A DNA stretch of 7,984 bases from an uncultured Eubacteriales bacterium (GTDB lineage Bacteria > Bacillota > Clostridia > Monoglobales > Monoglobaceae). Below, piece after piece: positions 1 through 6,576 of the stretch; the stretch's first letter is position 1; the number at the start of each line of letters is the position of its first letter. The stretch covers positions 1 through 7,984 of the forward strand of contig URZD01000101.1 in the NCBI GenBank assembly GCA_900552305.1, given 5' to 3'. The translations under genes were made by a program, and so were the position numbers. The notes below the pieces were generated by a model that did not search any database, was not told the origin of the DNA, and saw nothing but the letters and a program-made list of their open reading frames with translations.

Positions 1-1
1 C

Positions 2-967
2 GGCTTTATCCGCCGCGGTCGGCGCGGAATGGCGGTAGCCGTTGTCTATGCCGGAATTATCGCAGTCCTTGCGGGAATTATCGCGTTTGTCGTTCCGCTT
101 GCGATGCGCAGCATCTCCGACTTTATCGCGTACTCGCCCGCGCTTATAAAAAATATTATCACATTCCTTCGCGAAACCGATTTTTACGGCTTTAAGTTCG
201 ACTCGCTGCTCGGCAGCATTACTCCCGAAAAAATCCTTTCAAAGTTTGAGGTATCAAGCATAGGCAAGTACGCCGAGGGAGTCATGGGGATTTCGTCCTC
301 GTTCTTTAACGTCTTTATGGGGATTATTATTTCCGTATATGTGCTGCTTGACCGCAGCAACCTTAAATCCGCGTTTATGCGGGTCGCAAGTCTTGCCGTA
401 AAGCCCTCCGCAAGAGGTTTTATCCGCAAGTATGCGTTAAGCATAAACACATTTGTCTATAGATATATAGTCTGCCAGTTTACGGACGCGCTTATCGTGT
501 TTGCGCTGTCGCTGGTCGTCTTTGCCGCCATGCGCATAAAGTATGCGACCGTATTTGCGGCGATGCTCGGTCTTTGCAATCTTATTCCGTATTTCGGTGC
601 GATTATCTCCGGCGTCGTTTCAACCGTTGTGACGCTGTTCGTCATGGGACCCGCCAAGGCGTGTATGATTGCGGTCGCAATCCTTGTTCTTCAGCAGGTT
701 GACGGAAACATAATAAACCCCGCGCTTGTCAAGGATCATCTTAACGTAAAGCCGTTCTGGGTAATACTCGGAATCCTTGTCGGCGGCAGCTTTTTCGGCG
801 TTTTGGGAATATTTTTCGCATCCCCCGTCATGGCGCTGCTTAACGTAATGCTTAACGATTTTCTCACTTTAAAGGAGGCGCAGAAGGCGGCTCGCAGCAA
901 TGACGCAGACGGCGGCGCGGACGCGGAAAATAACGGGGGCAGTAATGGCGCAGACGGCGAAAAATAA
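2..967 (+). CDS. AI-2E family transporter (PerM/TqsA-like permease), 3' part, truncated by window edge
   Basis: This is an integral membrane permease of the AI-2E exporter/PerM family, whose members export small molecules or act as ion antiporters. The frame is open to the window edge, and the residues before the first ATG (position 29), ending RRGRRG, fit the family, so that ATG is probably internal and the true start is upstream. Visible are 321 residues with several hydrophobic segments: one right after RRG (AVAVVYAGIIAVLAG), one around GIIISVYVLL, one around ALIVFALSLVV, then the long YATVFAAMLGLCNLIPYFG region. The family signature follows: DGNIINPALV, then a last hydrophobic block LGILVGGSFFGVLGIFFASPV. 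After the membrane part comes a low-complexity Ala/Asp/Asn/Gly tail encoded by a 57-bp tandem repeat that also contains the stop codon. Family assignment is firm; the substrate cannot be read from sequence. It converges with the HAD gene at 1085-1882. Confidence 0.88.
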   Translation, partial: GFIRRGRRGMAVAVVYAGIIAVLAGIIAFVVPLAMRSISDFIAYSPALIKNIITFLRETDFYGFKFDSLLGSITPEKILSKFEVSSIGKYAEGVMGISSSFFNVFMGIIISVYVLLDRSNLKSAFMRVASLAVKPSARGFIRKYALSINTFVYRYIVCQFTDALIVFALSLVVFAAMRIKYATVFAAMLGLCNLIPYFGAIISGVVSTVVTLFVMGPAKACMIAVAILVLQQVDGNIINPALVKDHLNVKPFWVILGILVGGSFFGVLGIFFASPVMALLNVMLNDFLTLKEAQKAARSNDADGGADAENNGGSNGADGEK

Positions 968-1036
968 CGCGGCGCGGACGCGGAAAATAACGGCGGCAGT
1001 AATGGCGCAGACGGCGAAAAATAACGCGGCGCGGAC
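912..1036. repeat. 57-bp tandem repeat, about 2.2 copies, spanning the permease stop codon
   Basis: Copy 1 is 912-968, copy 2 is 969-1025, and an 11-bp partial third copy is 1026-1036. Copies 1 and 2 differ at one base (GGGGGC versus GGCGGC). The unit length is a multiple of three and each unit carries the in-frame TAA, so the protein ends in copy 1 while copy 2 lies in the 3' untranslated region and would encode the same tail. A degenerate earlier half-unit (AGCAATGACGCAGACGGCG, from 897) precedes copy 1. The near identity suggests a recent slippage or unequal-crossover duplication. Confidence 0.92.
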
Positions 1037-1040
1037 GATT

Positions 1041-1069
1041 AAAGCCGATGTTTTTAAATTATCGGCTTT
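1041..1069. terminator. Hairpin between converging genes, possible bidirectional terminator
   Basis: A perfect 9-bp inverted repeat AAAGCCGAT / ATCGGCTTT (1041-1049 and 1061-1069) encloses an 11-nt AT-rich loop. It lies between the stop of the permease (967) and the stop of the HAD gene (1085), where a shared terminator is expected. The stem ends in three T on the plus strand but no long U-tract follows in either direction, so termination is likely but not certain. Confidence 0.5.
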
Positions 1070-1084
1070 CCCGTTTCGGACTTT

Positions 1085-1882
1085 TCATATCCCAAAAAGC
1101 TTATAATGGTCGTGAAATGCGCGGTATACACCCTCGCCTGCCACGCTTTTGGTGTAAAACTCCGCAACTCCGTCAAGCAGCGGCGTGTGATTTACCATAG
1201 CCACGCCGTGACCCACCGTTTTTATCATGGCGACATCGTTCGTTCCGTCGCCTATGGCATAGGTGTTGTCAATATCCATTCCGAGGTATTCTATAATCGC
1301 CTTTATCCCCACAGCCTTCGTAATTCCGCACGCGTCAACGTCCGCCGAAAGGAAAAATCGGTGCGGACTTACCGTAAGCCTGCCGCGGAATCTTTCGGCA
1401 AATGCCTTGACGGCGTTCTCATCCTCATATGACACCATCATCTTGTTTGCGCGCACGTTCGGCTGCTCGCTCAGTGGTCTGTAATACTCGCGGCTCAGCT
1501 TAAAATTGTCCAGCATATCAAGAAAGTGCTTGTCCTCCGTGCCGTTTGTGTACGCGGCGTTCTGCCGCTCCAAAGCGTAATACATACCGTTTTCTTCACA
1601 AAATTTCATTGCCTCATGCTGAATATCCTCGTCAATCAGCCTGTCGCACACGGTCACGCCGTCTATCTCGGCATACGAGCCGTCGCTCGTCACATAGCCT
1701 GAAAACAAATCCGAAACCTGCGCGGTCAGCGGCTTCATTCTGCCTGTCGCGATTACCGTCAGATACCCGTTTGCGCGCAGTCCCTTCAGCGTTTCTATTG
1801 TCTTTTCGGTAGGGAAGAAAATCCCCTCACGCTCGTCCGTCAGCGTTCCGTCATAGTCAAAAAACACCGCACCCTTATACAT
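1085..1882 (-). CDS. Cof-type HAD superfamily hydrolase (subfamily IIB phosphatase)
   Basis: This is a cytoplasmic haloacid dehalogenase-superfamily phosphatase of the Cof/YbiV group, which typically dephosphorylates sugar phosphates, FMN or pyridoxal phosphate. All four HAD motifs are visible in the 265-residue product. Motif I is DYDGTLTD with nucleophile D9 and D11; motif II is VIATGR with T46; motif III is a lysine at about 189 (GITKA); motif IV is GDGTNDVAM with D212 and D216. The roughly 120 residues between motif II and K189 match a C2-type cap domain. Length is normal for the family. The ATG at 1882 is preceded by only a weak GGGGCG-like ribosome binding site, but a good sigma-A promoter lies 36 bp further out, so it is an independent transcription unit. 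It is separated from the sugar operon by a terminator, and the substrate cannot be predicted. Confidence 0.92.
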   Translation of the reverse strand: MYKGAVFFDYDGTLTDEREGIFFPTEKTIETLKGLRANGYLTVIATGRMKPLTAQVSDLFSGYVTSDGSYAEIDGVTVCDRLIDEDIQHEAMKFCEENGMYYALERQNAAYTNGTEDKHFLDMLDNFKLSREYYRPLSEQPNVRANKMMVSYEDENAVKAFAERFRGRLTVSPHRFFLSADVDACGITKAVGIKAIIEYLGMDIDNTYAIGDGTNDVAMIKTVGHGVAMVNHTPLLDGVAEFYTKSVAGEGVYRAFHDHYKLFGI

Positions 1883-1917
1883 AATTTTTCGCCCCGTATT
1901 CTTATCTTTTTTTATTT

Positions 1918-1946
1918 ATTTTATCACAGAATACAAATTTTTTCAA
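1918..1946 (-). promoter_or_regulatory. Sigma-A-type promoter of the HAD phosphatase gene
   Basis: On the minus strand the sequence reads TTGAAA (1946-1941), a 17-bp spacer, then TAAAAT (1923-1918). This is 5 of 6 matches to each consensus hexamer with optimal spacing. The start codon at 1882 lies about 35 bp beyond the -10 box, giving a leader of roughly 30 nt. The region is strongly AT-rich and sits just after the terminator of the upstream operon. Confidence 0.75.
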
Positions 1947-2002
1947 GTGTACGGCTTAATCAAAATATGCCTGAATAACAACAAAAACCGTACAAAAAGC
2001 AC

Positions 2003-2033
2003 AAAAGGGCGGGACAAAATGCCCCGCCCTTTT
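2003..2033 (-). terminator. Intrinsic terminator of the sugar/radical SAM operon
   Basis: A perfect 11-bp inverted repeat AAAAGGGCGGG / CCCGCCCTTTT (2003-2013 and 2023-2033) with a 9-nt loop lies about 10 bp beyond the stop of the radical SAM gene. Read on the minus strand it is a GC-rich stem ending in TTTT followed by GTGCTTTTTG, a standard factor-independent terminator. It separates the operon from the promoter of the HAD gene. Confidence 0.88.
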
Positions 2034-2042
2034 GCGCGAATG

Positions 2043-3053
2043 TTAATCAAAGGTTGAGTTATTTCTCCATGAACAATGCCGACAGGTTACGCATTTTCCG
2101 TTCATAATCTCGCGTCTGAATCTCTCTGATTTTTCATTGCCGAAAATATCGGCAATGCTTGCGTCCCTGATATTCCCCGCTGAAAAATCGTAAAAATCCG
2201 TACAGTAGAGCAGATTTCCGTTCCACGAAATATGAATATGCTTAAACGGCGAAAGACAGTATTCGTTCCTTGCCTCGCTGCCGTGGGGCATAAGAACCAC
2301 GTTCTTCGGAAGGTTTTTATAGCTGCCCTTAAAGCCGCAGCCGAGCCACGCGTCTATCTCGCTCGCCTCCGTGCCAAAGCAGCCGCGCAGCCAACTCTTA
2401 TACTCCGCGATTTCCTCCGCGCTGAGCGCTATCATGGTTTGCAGATATATCGTATAATCGGCAAAATACTCGGCAAGCGCATAGGGGTCAAGCTCCTTTG
2501 TCGCAACCGTCATAACCGTCACGCGGCTTGGGTCAAGCATACGGATATTTTTGTCAACCCTGTCAAAAACGCCCGCTCCGCGTATCGCGTCATGCACCTC
2601 GCGCAGTCCGTCCACTGACACATAAACCCGTTCAAAGTACCGCCGTATTACATCGATATGCCTGTCGATAAGCACGCCGTTCGTCACCGCTTGCAGCGTA
2701 AAACCCATATCGCAAAGCGCCGCTGCAAGCTCGTCAAAAAACGGACAGCAAAGCGGCTCGCCGCCCCAAAGCATAATCTTTGGGCGCGGCGAGAGCATGG
2801 CAAGCTGACGCGCCGCGTCAAGCCATTCGTCAAGCGAAAGCGCCAAGCCGTTTGCGTCCGCAAAAAAGCCGCGGCTGCCCCACTGTCCGCAGAACGGACA
2901 GCGGAGGTTGCAGCTCTTTGTTATCTGAAAATGCGCAAGCCTTATTTCCTTTTTGGGGACTTTGCCCGTGCAAGGGTCGTTTTGCGGATTTTCCTCCGCG
3001 CAAATACTGTTTTCGTGCGGTTTCGCCGCACGCCCGTGAATATTCTTATTCAC
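2043..3053 (-). CDS. Radical SAM/SPASM domain protein
   Basis: This is a radical S-adenosylmethionine enzyme, which uses a [4Fe-4S] cluster and SAM to make a 5'-deoxyadenosyl radical. With the GTG start chosen here (336 residues), the cluster motif CNLRCPFC is C48-x3-C52-x2-C55, the SAM-binding GGEP is 97-100, and SVDG is 146-149, followed by HDAIRGAG. The C-terminus carries a SPASM-like region: C266-x12-G-x4-C284, then C321-x2-C324-x2-C327, enough for at least one auxiliary Fe-S cluster. The N-terminal 40 residues are polar and contain two extra Cys (18, 28). The GTG at 3053 overlaps the GH57 stop (GTGAATAA) and has GGAG 7 nt upstream; a longer frame starting with TTG at 3095 would add 14 residues but lacks a good binding site. 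It is the last gene of the operon. SPASM proteins modify peptides or oxidise substrates including sugar alcohols; the substrate here is unknown. Confidence 0.88.
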   Translation of the reverse strand: MNKNIHGRAAKPHENSICAEENPQNDPCTGKVPKKEIRLAHFQITKSCNLRCPFCGQWGSRGFFADANGLALSLDEWLDAARQLAMLSPRPKIMLWGGEPLCCPFFDELAAALCDMGFTLQAVTNGVLIDRHIDVIRRYFERVYVSVDGLREVHDAIRGAGVFDRVDKNIRMLDPSRVTVMTVATKELDPYALAEYFADYTIYLQTMIALSAEEIAEYKSWLRGCFGTEASEIDAWLGCGFKGSYKNLPKNVVLMPHGSEARNEYCLSPFKHIHISWNGNLLYCTDFYDFSAGNIRDASIADIFGNEKSERFRREIMNGKCVTCRHCSWRNNSTFD

Positions 3054-4416
3054 CGAAATACTCCATTCCCATGAGCTTTCTTTCAATAGCCTCAATTTGT
3101 GTTTTCATAAGCGACGGCGAATAGAGAGCGCGTTTTTTCGCGATTCCTGCCTTCTCCATCGCCTTCTCTATGCACTCGTTCGCAAGGAACATATCCGCAA
3201 TCGATTCCTTAACATTGAATCTGCCCGGTGAGGTCGGCGCCGGAGGCCAGCGCGAGTCGGAAACCCACGCGGACGCAAGCGCCTTCAGCGCATTGTCAAG
3301 GTCAAGCGTGTTGCCCGTTCTCTCCTTAACCGTATTGATACCGTTGAAGATTGCAAGGCATACCGGGTCCATAATCCTTGAATACTCGGTATTCGCCCAC
3401 GCCTTTGCCGTGCCGCCGTGCCATGCAACGCCGTTTTCTATATTCTCGACATACTCGTTCTCGAATACGTTGCCGCTCTCCAAAACCTCGGACGGGGTCG
3501 CAAACTCATATCCCGCCGCCTTTGCCGCGTCAAGGATTTCCTTAAATCTGCCCACGCTGCCCGGCTCCTCCTCAAAGAACCGCGCCTGGTTGAACTGCTT
3601 TACATAGAAGTACGCGCTTGAGCCGATGTACTCCGCGTCCTCGGCATACGGCATGATAAACGTGCCGCTCGCCTTTATTCTGTCCTGCCAAGCCGCAAGC
3701 ATGGTCTTTATCTCGCCCATGTTAATCGGCTCCTCGCGCAGTCCCTCGGTCGCGCCCATAAGGTACCACAGCAGAAGGTTTGCCATGCAGTCGCTGCGGA
3801 AAATCATTTTAAGACCGTTCGGTGCATACGACGGATTGGTGATGTATTTGAGAAATTCCGGCTTATCCTTTATGTATTCCTCAATCTTGAACAGATGATT
3901 TTTGTTGGAGTGACCCTCAACGTCATACGAAAGTCCCGTAGCCTTGCGGATTTCGTCAAACGAGAGAAGGAACGAATCGGCGTCCATTACAAGAGCCTCC
4001 AGTCCCGCCTCCTTGTATACGTCGGGGATATAGCTTGCCCAGCCGCACTCGGGGTTCCAGCCGATTCTCGGACGCTTGCCCGTATATTTCTCCCAAACCT
4101 CTATTGAGTGTTTGAGCGAGTGCAGACAAAGCTCCTTCGGAATATTCGACAGCATAAAGTGAATATACGGCGAGCAGACAGGCTCGATTTTGCCCTCCGA
4201 AACAAGCGCGCGCAGCTTTGCAAGCACCTCCGGCGCCTGTTTTGACATTTCCTCGATTGTGATGCCGCTTGCCTCAAAGGCAATCTTGTAATCTCCGTCC
4301 GCGATTATGTCAAACAGCTTTTCGTAGCAGTTCTTCATAACCCACTGTCTTTTCTCCGGTGCCAGCTGCGAATACTGAATATTTGCGTGAGGCATAAAAA
4401 TAATTTTCGGTTTCAT
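3046..4416 (-). CDS. Divergent glycoside hydrolase family 57-type protein
   Basis: This is a probable retaining glycosidase or glucanotransferase-like enzyme of the GH57 type, cytoplasmic since no signal peptide is visible. In the 456-residue product, GH57 conserved region 2 appears as IEPVCSPYIHFMLSNIP (77-93). Region 3 is WNPECGW (120-126), with E123 as the candidate nucleophile. Region 4 is EDAEYIG (259-265), with D260 as the candidate acid/base. The usual N-terminal HQP motif is not conserved: the first strand reads IIFMPHANIQYSQL, keeping only H10, so this is an outlying member and its activity should not be assumed to be amylase. The C-terminal 120 residues are helical-looking, as in other GH57 proteins. 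The start ATG has AAAGGAGA 6 nt upstream (4423-4430). It lies 21 bp after the isomerase gene and overlaps the radical SAM gene by 8 bp, which supports one operon. Confidence 0.8.
   Translation of the reverse strand: MKPKIIFMPHANIQYSQLAPEKRQWVMKNCYEKLFDIIADGDYKIAFEASGITIEEMSKQAPEVLAKLRALVSEGKIEPVCSPYIHFMLSNIPKELCLHSLKHSIEVWEKYTGKRPRIGWNPECGWASYIPDVYKEAGLEALVMDADSFLLSFDEIRKATGLSYDVEGHSNKNHLFKIEEYIKDKPEFLKYITNPSYAPNGLKMIFRSDCMANLLLWYLMGATEGLREEPINMGEIKTMLAAWQDRIKASGTFIMPYAEDAEYIGSSAYFYVKQFNQARFFEEEPGSVGRFKEILDAAKAAGYEFATPSEVLESGNVFENEYVENIENGVAWHGGTAKAWANTEYSRIMDPVCLAIFNGINTVKERTGNTLDLDNALKALASAWVSDSRWPPAPTSPGRFNVKESIADMFLANECIEKAMEKAGIAKKRALYSPSLMKTQIEAIERKLMGMEYFGE
3061..3069 (-). promoter_or_regulatory. 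Ribosome binding site that sets the radical SAM start
   Basis: On the minus strand GGAATGGAG lies inside the last codons of the GH57 gene, with GGAG 7 nt before the GTG at 3053. That spacing is optimal. Because the site and the start lie in the upstream coding region, translation of the two genes is probably coupled. Confidence 0.6.
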
Positions 4417-4422
4417 TTTTCG

Positions 4423-4430
4423 TCTCCTTT
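4423..4430 (-). promoter_or_regulatory. Strong ribosome binding site of the GH57 gene
   Basis: The minus strand reads AAAGGAGA followed by 6 nt and ATG at 4416. It fits in the 21-bp gap after the isomerase stop and fixes the GH57 start. Confidence 0.8.
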
Positions 4431-4437
4431 ATATTTT

Positions 4438-5262
4438 TTATTCATTAAAAACTTTTTTTGCAAATTCATAGGAACGTCTGAGTCCGTCCTCCAAATCCGA
4501 CGGAATTTCATACTCAAAGAGCAGAGGGCCGTCAAAGTCCTTCAGTCCCGCCGCGATTTTTTTCCAGTCCATCCCGCTCTCTCCGCACGCCGCAGGCTTT
4601 TTGTGACCCGACGGCATTGTCTTAAAGTCTTTGAGGTGAACGTACGCAACCCTGCCGCGCAGCAGCTCATAGACCTCGCTTGGGTCGCTGTGTCCCACCG
4701 CGTAAAGGTTTGCGGGGTCATAGTTGAACATTATGCTCTCGTCAATCTCGTCAAGCAGTCTTTTCAGCGTATCGGCACAGGTCGTGACCGAGTTAAAATG
4801 CTCGACCTCGCCGCCGTCAAAGCCGTCAACTCCGCCGTGCGTTTCGACAACAAGCACAACATTCTTTTTCTTTGCGTGCTCCGCGCAGCGGTTAAGGCTT
4901 TCGACCATTGTTTGCCAACGCTCGCCCGTGACCTCCTCCTTGTGCGAAAAACCCGCAAATATACGGAGGTATTTTACGCCGAGTACGGCGCACATATCCG
5001 TCACGCGCTTGATTTTTTCAACGTCGTCGCTGTTTCCGCAGGTAAAATCGTTACCCGTTGCGGCGCACAAAAGCCCGATTCCGTATTTTTCATAAAGCGC
5101 GCGCACGCTTTCAAGCTCCGCGTCCGACGCGTCAGTCTTTATGTCCGTTTCGGCATTGGCAATCCCCAGCTCGTGGATTTTAAGACCCATTCCGCTTGTG
5201 ATTTTCAGCTGCTCTTCAAGCTCCAGTTCGCGGAAACCCCATGCCGCATTTCCGAATTTCAT
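4438..5262 (-). CDS. Sugar phosphate isomerase/epimerase family protein (xylose isomerase-like TIM barrel)
   Basis: This is a metal-dependent TIM-barrel protein of the AP-endonuclease 2/xylose isomerase-like superfamily, which interconverts or epimerises ketoses, keto-acids or cyclitol intermediates. In the 274-residue product the four expected metal ligands fall at family spacing: E140 (VVETHGG), D182 (NYDPAN), H209 (VHLKD) and E250 (LLFEYE). A G-x-G-x3-W-like loop GESGMDW (227-233) sits between the last two. Length is typical. I chose the ATG at 5262 because AAAGGAG lies 7 nt upstream; a TTG 21 bp earlier (5283) gives a longer frame but contains that binding site. It follows the dehydrogenase gene by 76 bp and precedes the GH57 gene by 21 bp, in the position expected for the second step of a sugar pathway. 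Superfamily call is firm; the exact substrate is unknown. Confidence 0.88.
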   Translation of the reverse strand: MKFGNAAWGFRELELEEQLKITSGMGLKIHELGIANAETDIKTDASDAELESVRALYEKYGIGLLCAATGNDFTCGNSDDVEKIKRVTDMCAVLGVKYLRIFAGFSHKEEVTGERWQTMVESLNRCAEHAKKKNVVLVVETHGGVDGFDGGEVEHFNSVTTCADTLKRLLDEIDESIMFNYDPANLYAVGHSDPSEVYELLRGRVAYVHLKDFKTMPSGHKKPAACGESGMDWKKIAAGLKDFDGPLLFEYEIPSDLEDGLRRSYEFAKKVFNE

Positions 5263-5269
5263 GGTATCG

Positions 5270-5276
5270 CTCCTTT
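5270..5276 (-). promoter_or_regulatory. Ribosome binding site that sets the isomerase start
   Basis: AAAGGAG on the minus strand, 7 nt before the ATG at 5262. It lies within the longer TTG-initiated frame, which is why the shorter start is preferred. Confidence 0.8.
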
Positions 5277-5338
5277 CAGTCAAAATTTTTTACACTATCC
5301 GCCCGAGGGACAGAAAAATGCTTCGGTTTGCCCGATTC

Positions 5339-6388
5339 CTATTTGCTCCAGTCAAGCAGTATCTTAAAGCAGTCCGCGCCCGCTTTTTCCTGATGCTCGA
5401 ACGCCTCTTTAACCTTTGAAACGCCCCATACCTCGTACGGCAGCTTGGATGTGTCAAACTTGCCCTCCGAAATCCACTTTAGAACCTGCTCCTTGCAGCC
5501 CGCGCGGAGCGCACAGGTCATTGTGATTGTCGCGTTCTTTACAAACCATCTGTGGTAGTGGTCAAATATAATTCTGTCGGGGTAATCGCCCTGGAGATGG
5601 ATGTGTGCGGGGCGGTCATTGTCCTCCCAGCCGCCGTCCTTGATGTACTGGTGCAGCGTGCCTACAACCTCGGGATTGCCCGAGCACTCCATAAGCTGAT
5701 CCGCCATTTTGCCGTTTGTCGCGTCGGAAATCACGCTTATCGCGTTCTCCGGCGACGTAACTATGTCGGCATAGTTCTCCGCAATGCTCCTTCTGAACGC
5801 GTTGCGCTCTATGCAGATTACCTGAAGCGTCGGCTCAAGTATTTTCAGCTCCTGAATAGCCGAGATACCGACCATGCCCGCGCCGATAACAACGATTGTT
5901 TCGTTCGGACGGAGGGTCAGTCTTTTTATTCCCTTCAGCGGAACGCAGGCGAGGTATGCCAAAACGCCCTGCTCATAGGTTACGTTGTCAGGCAGCTTTA
6001 CGCTATAGTCAAACTGGTTGTTTGTCGTGAACGAATCCTTGATTGTGAACTCGCTGCCGCCGCCCCATGCCGCGCATACATCTCCGTACTGACGGCACTC
6101 GTTAATCATTACGCGGTCGCCGATTTCAAGGTCGGCTCTTGCGCCCGGCGCCTTTGCCACAACGATACCCGCTGTCTCATAGCCCGGAACAAGCGGATAA
6201 TAGCACTGCTCCGGGTGCTGCATCCCCTTGTACGTTTTCATGTCAGTTCCCGTTGAGATAGCCGAAAACAGGGTCTGGCATATGTATGCGTCCTCTCTCG
6301 GCTCGGTCAGTTTGATTTCCCTCAGGTTTGCGTAATGCGGTCTTTCTATAACAACCGCACGGCAGGTTTTGTAATCCTTGTAATCCAT
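5339..6388 (-). CDS. MDR-superfamily (zinc-type alcohol dehydrogenase-like) oxidoreductase
   Basis: This is an NAD(P)-dependent medium-chain dehydrogenase, probably oxidising a sugar, sugar alcohol or cyclitol. In the 349-residue product the GroES-like N-terminal half shows PLVPGYETAGIV (65-76) and IGDRVMI (89-95). The Rossmann half has IVVIGAGMVG with G169-x-G171-x2-G174, then IERN at 193-196 as the end of the second strand, whose acidic residue hints at NAD(H) preference. The usual catalytic zinc Cys near residue 40 is replaced in SAISTGTD (42-49), and no four-Cys structural zinc loop is visible. This resembles the MDR branch with S-x-ISTGTE motifs (as in BchC-like proteins), not classical zinc ADHs. 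ATG at 6388 has GAGAGGAG 9 nt upstream. It is the first gene of the operon, 18 nt downstream of a LacI-type operator. Confidence 0.88.
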   Translation of the reverse strand: MDYKDYKTCRAVVIERPHYANLREIKLTEPREDAYICQTLFSAISTGTDMKTYKGMQHPEQCYYPLVPGYETAGIVVAKAPGARADLEIGDRVMINECRQYGDVCAAWGGGSEFTIKDSFTTNNQFDYSVKLPDNVTYEQGVLAYLACVPLKGIKRLTLRPNETIVVIGAGMVGISAIQELKILEPTLQVICIERNAFRRSIAENYADIVTSPENAISVISDATNGKMADQLMECSGNPEVVGTLHQYIKDGGWEDNDRPAHIHLQGDYPDRIIFDHYHRWFVKNATITMTCALRAGCKEQVLKWISEGKFDTSKLPYEVWGVSKVKEAFEHQEKAGADCFKILLDWSK

Positions 6389-6397
6389 TTTTCATTT

Positions 6398-6405
6398 CTC
6401 CTCTC
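6398..6405 (-). promoter_or_regulatory. Ribosome binding site of the dehydrogenase gene
   Basis: GAGAGGAG on the minus strand, 9 nt before ATG at 6388. An earlier ATG only 2 nt after it is out of frame with the dehydrogenase and too close for initiation. The site starts 1 bp from the operator at 6407-6422. Confidence 0.75.
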
Positions 6406-6406
6406 T

Positions 6407-6422
6407 GCTTAACCGGTTTAGC
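6407..6422. promoter_or_regulatory. LacI-type operator O1, in front of the enzyme operon
   Basis: GCTTAACCGGTTTAGC is a 16-bp palindrome with 14 of 16 symmetric positions and a central C-G step, typical of operators for LacI-family proteins. It lies 18 bp before the dehydrogenase start codon. The same half-sites recur twice upstream of the LacI gene in this window, so the neighbouring repressor is the natural ligand. I see no convincing -35/-10 pair around it; the -10 box may overlap the operator, or the site may block elongation from an upstream promoter. Confidence 0.78.
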
Positions 6423-6491
6423 AGTAAGCAATAAATTTTTCAGGGAAGCCGTCCGACAAATTTCAAATCGGATTTTCAGTCTTTCCAAGCC

Positions 6492-6576
6492 AAGCAATCC
6501 GCCAAGCCAAGCAATCCGCCAAACCAAGCAATCCGCCAAACCAAGCAATCCGCCAAACCAAGCAATCCGCCAAGCC
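6492..6576. repeat. Five tandem copies of a 17-bp repeat upstream of the operon
   Basis: The unit is AAGCAATCCGCCAARCC on the plus strand, at 6492, 6509, 6526, 6543 and 6560; copies differ only at one A/G position. A partial copy (CCAAGCC, 6485-6491) precedes it. The array lies 70 bp upstream of operator O1 and outside any gene. The heptamer AAGCAAT inside each unit also occurs singly next to operators O1 (6426) and O2 (7887). The unit is too short, and has no spacers, for CRISPR. Confidence 0.95.

Noticed and set aside
2232..2247. GCTTAAACGGCGAAAG as a fourth operator inside the radical SAM gene
   Set aside because: Only the left half matches; the right half-site TTWAGC is absent.
4387..5367. 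Long plus-strand open frame (326 codons) opposite the isomerase gene
   Set aside because: It mirrors the isomerase gene on the other strand; the translation is rich in Arg/Val/Phe with no family signature, while the minus frame has clear motifs and a ribosome binding site.
5552..6256. Plus-strand open frame of 234 codons opposite the dehydrogenase
   Set aside because: Shadow of the dehydrogenase gene; no recognisable domain and no plausible start signal.
6243..6548. Minus-strand open frame of 101 codons covering the 17-bp repeats and the dehydrogenase start
   Set aside because: Its repetitive Leu/Trp/Gly-rich start is just the 17-bp repeat translated, and the rest is an out-of-frame reading of the dehydrogenase gene.
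6492..6576. CRISPR-like array
   Set aside because: Repeats of 17 bp are contiguous without spacers; this is a simple tandem repeat.
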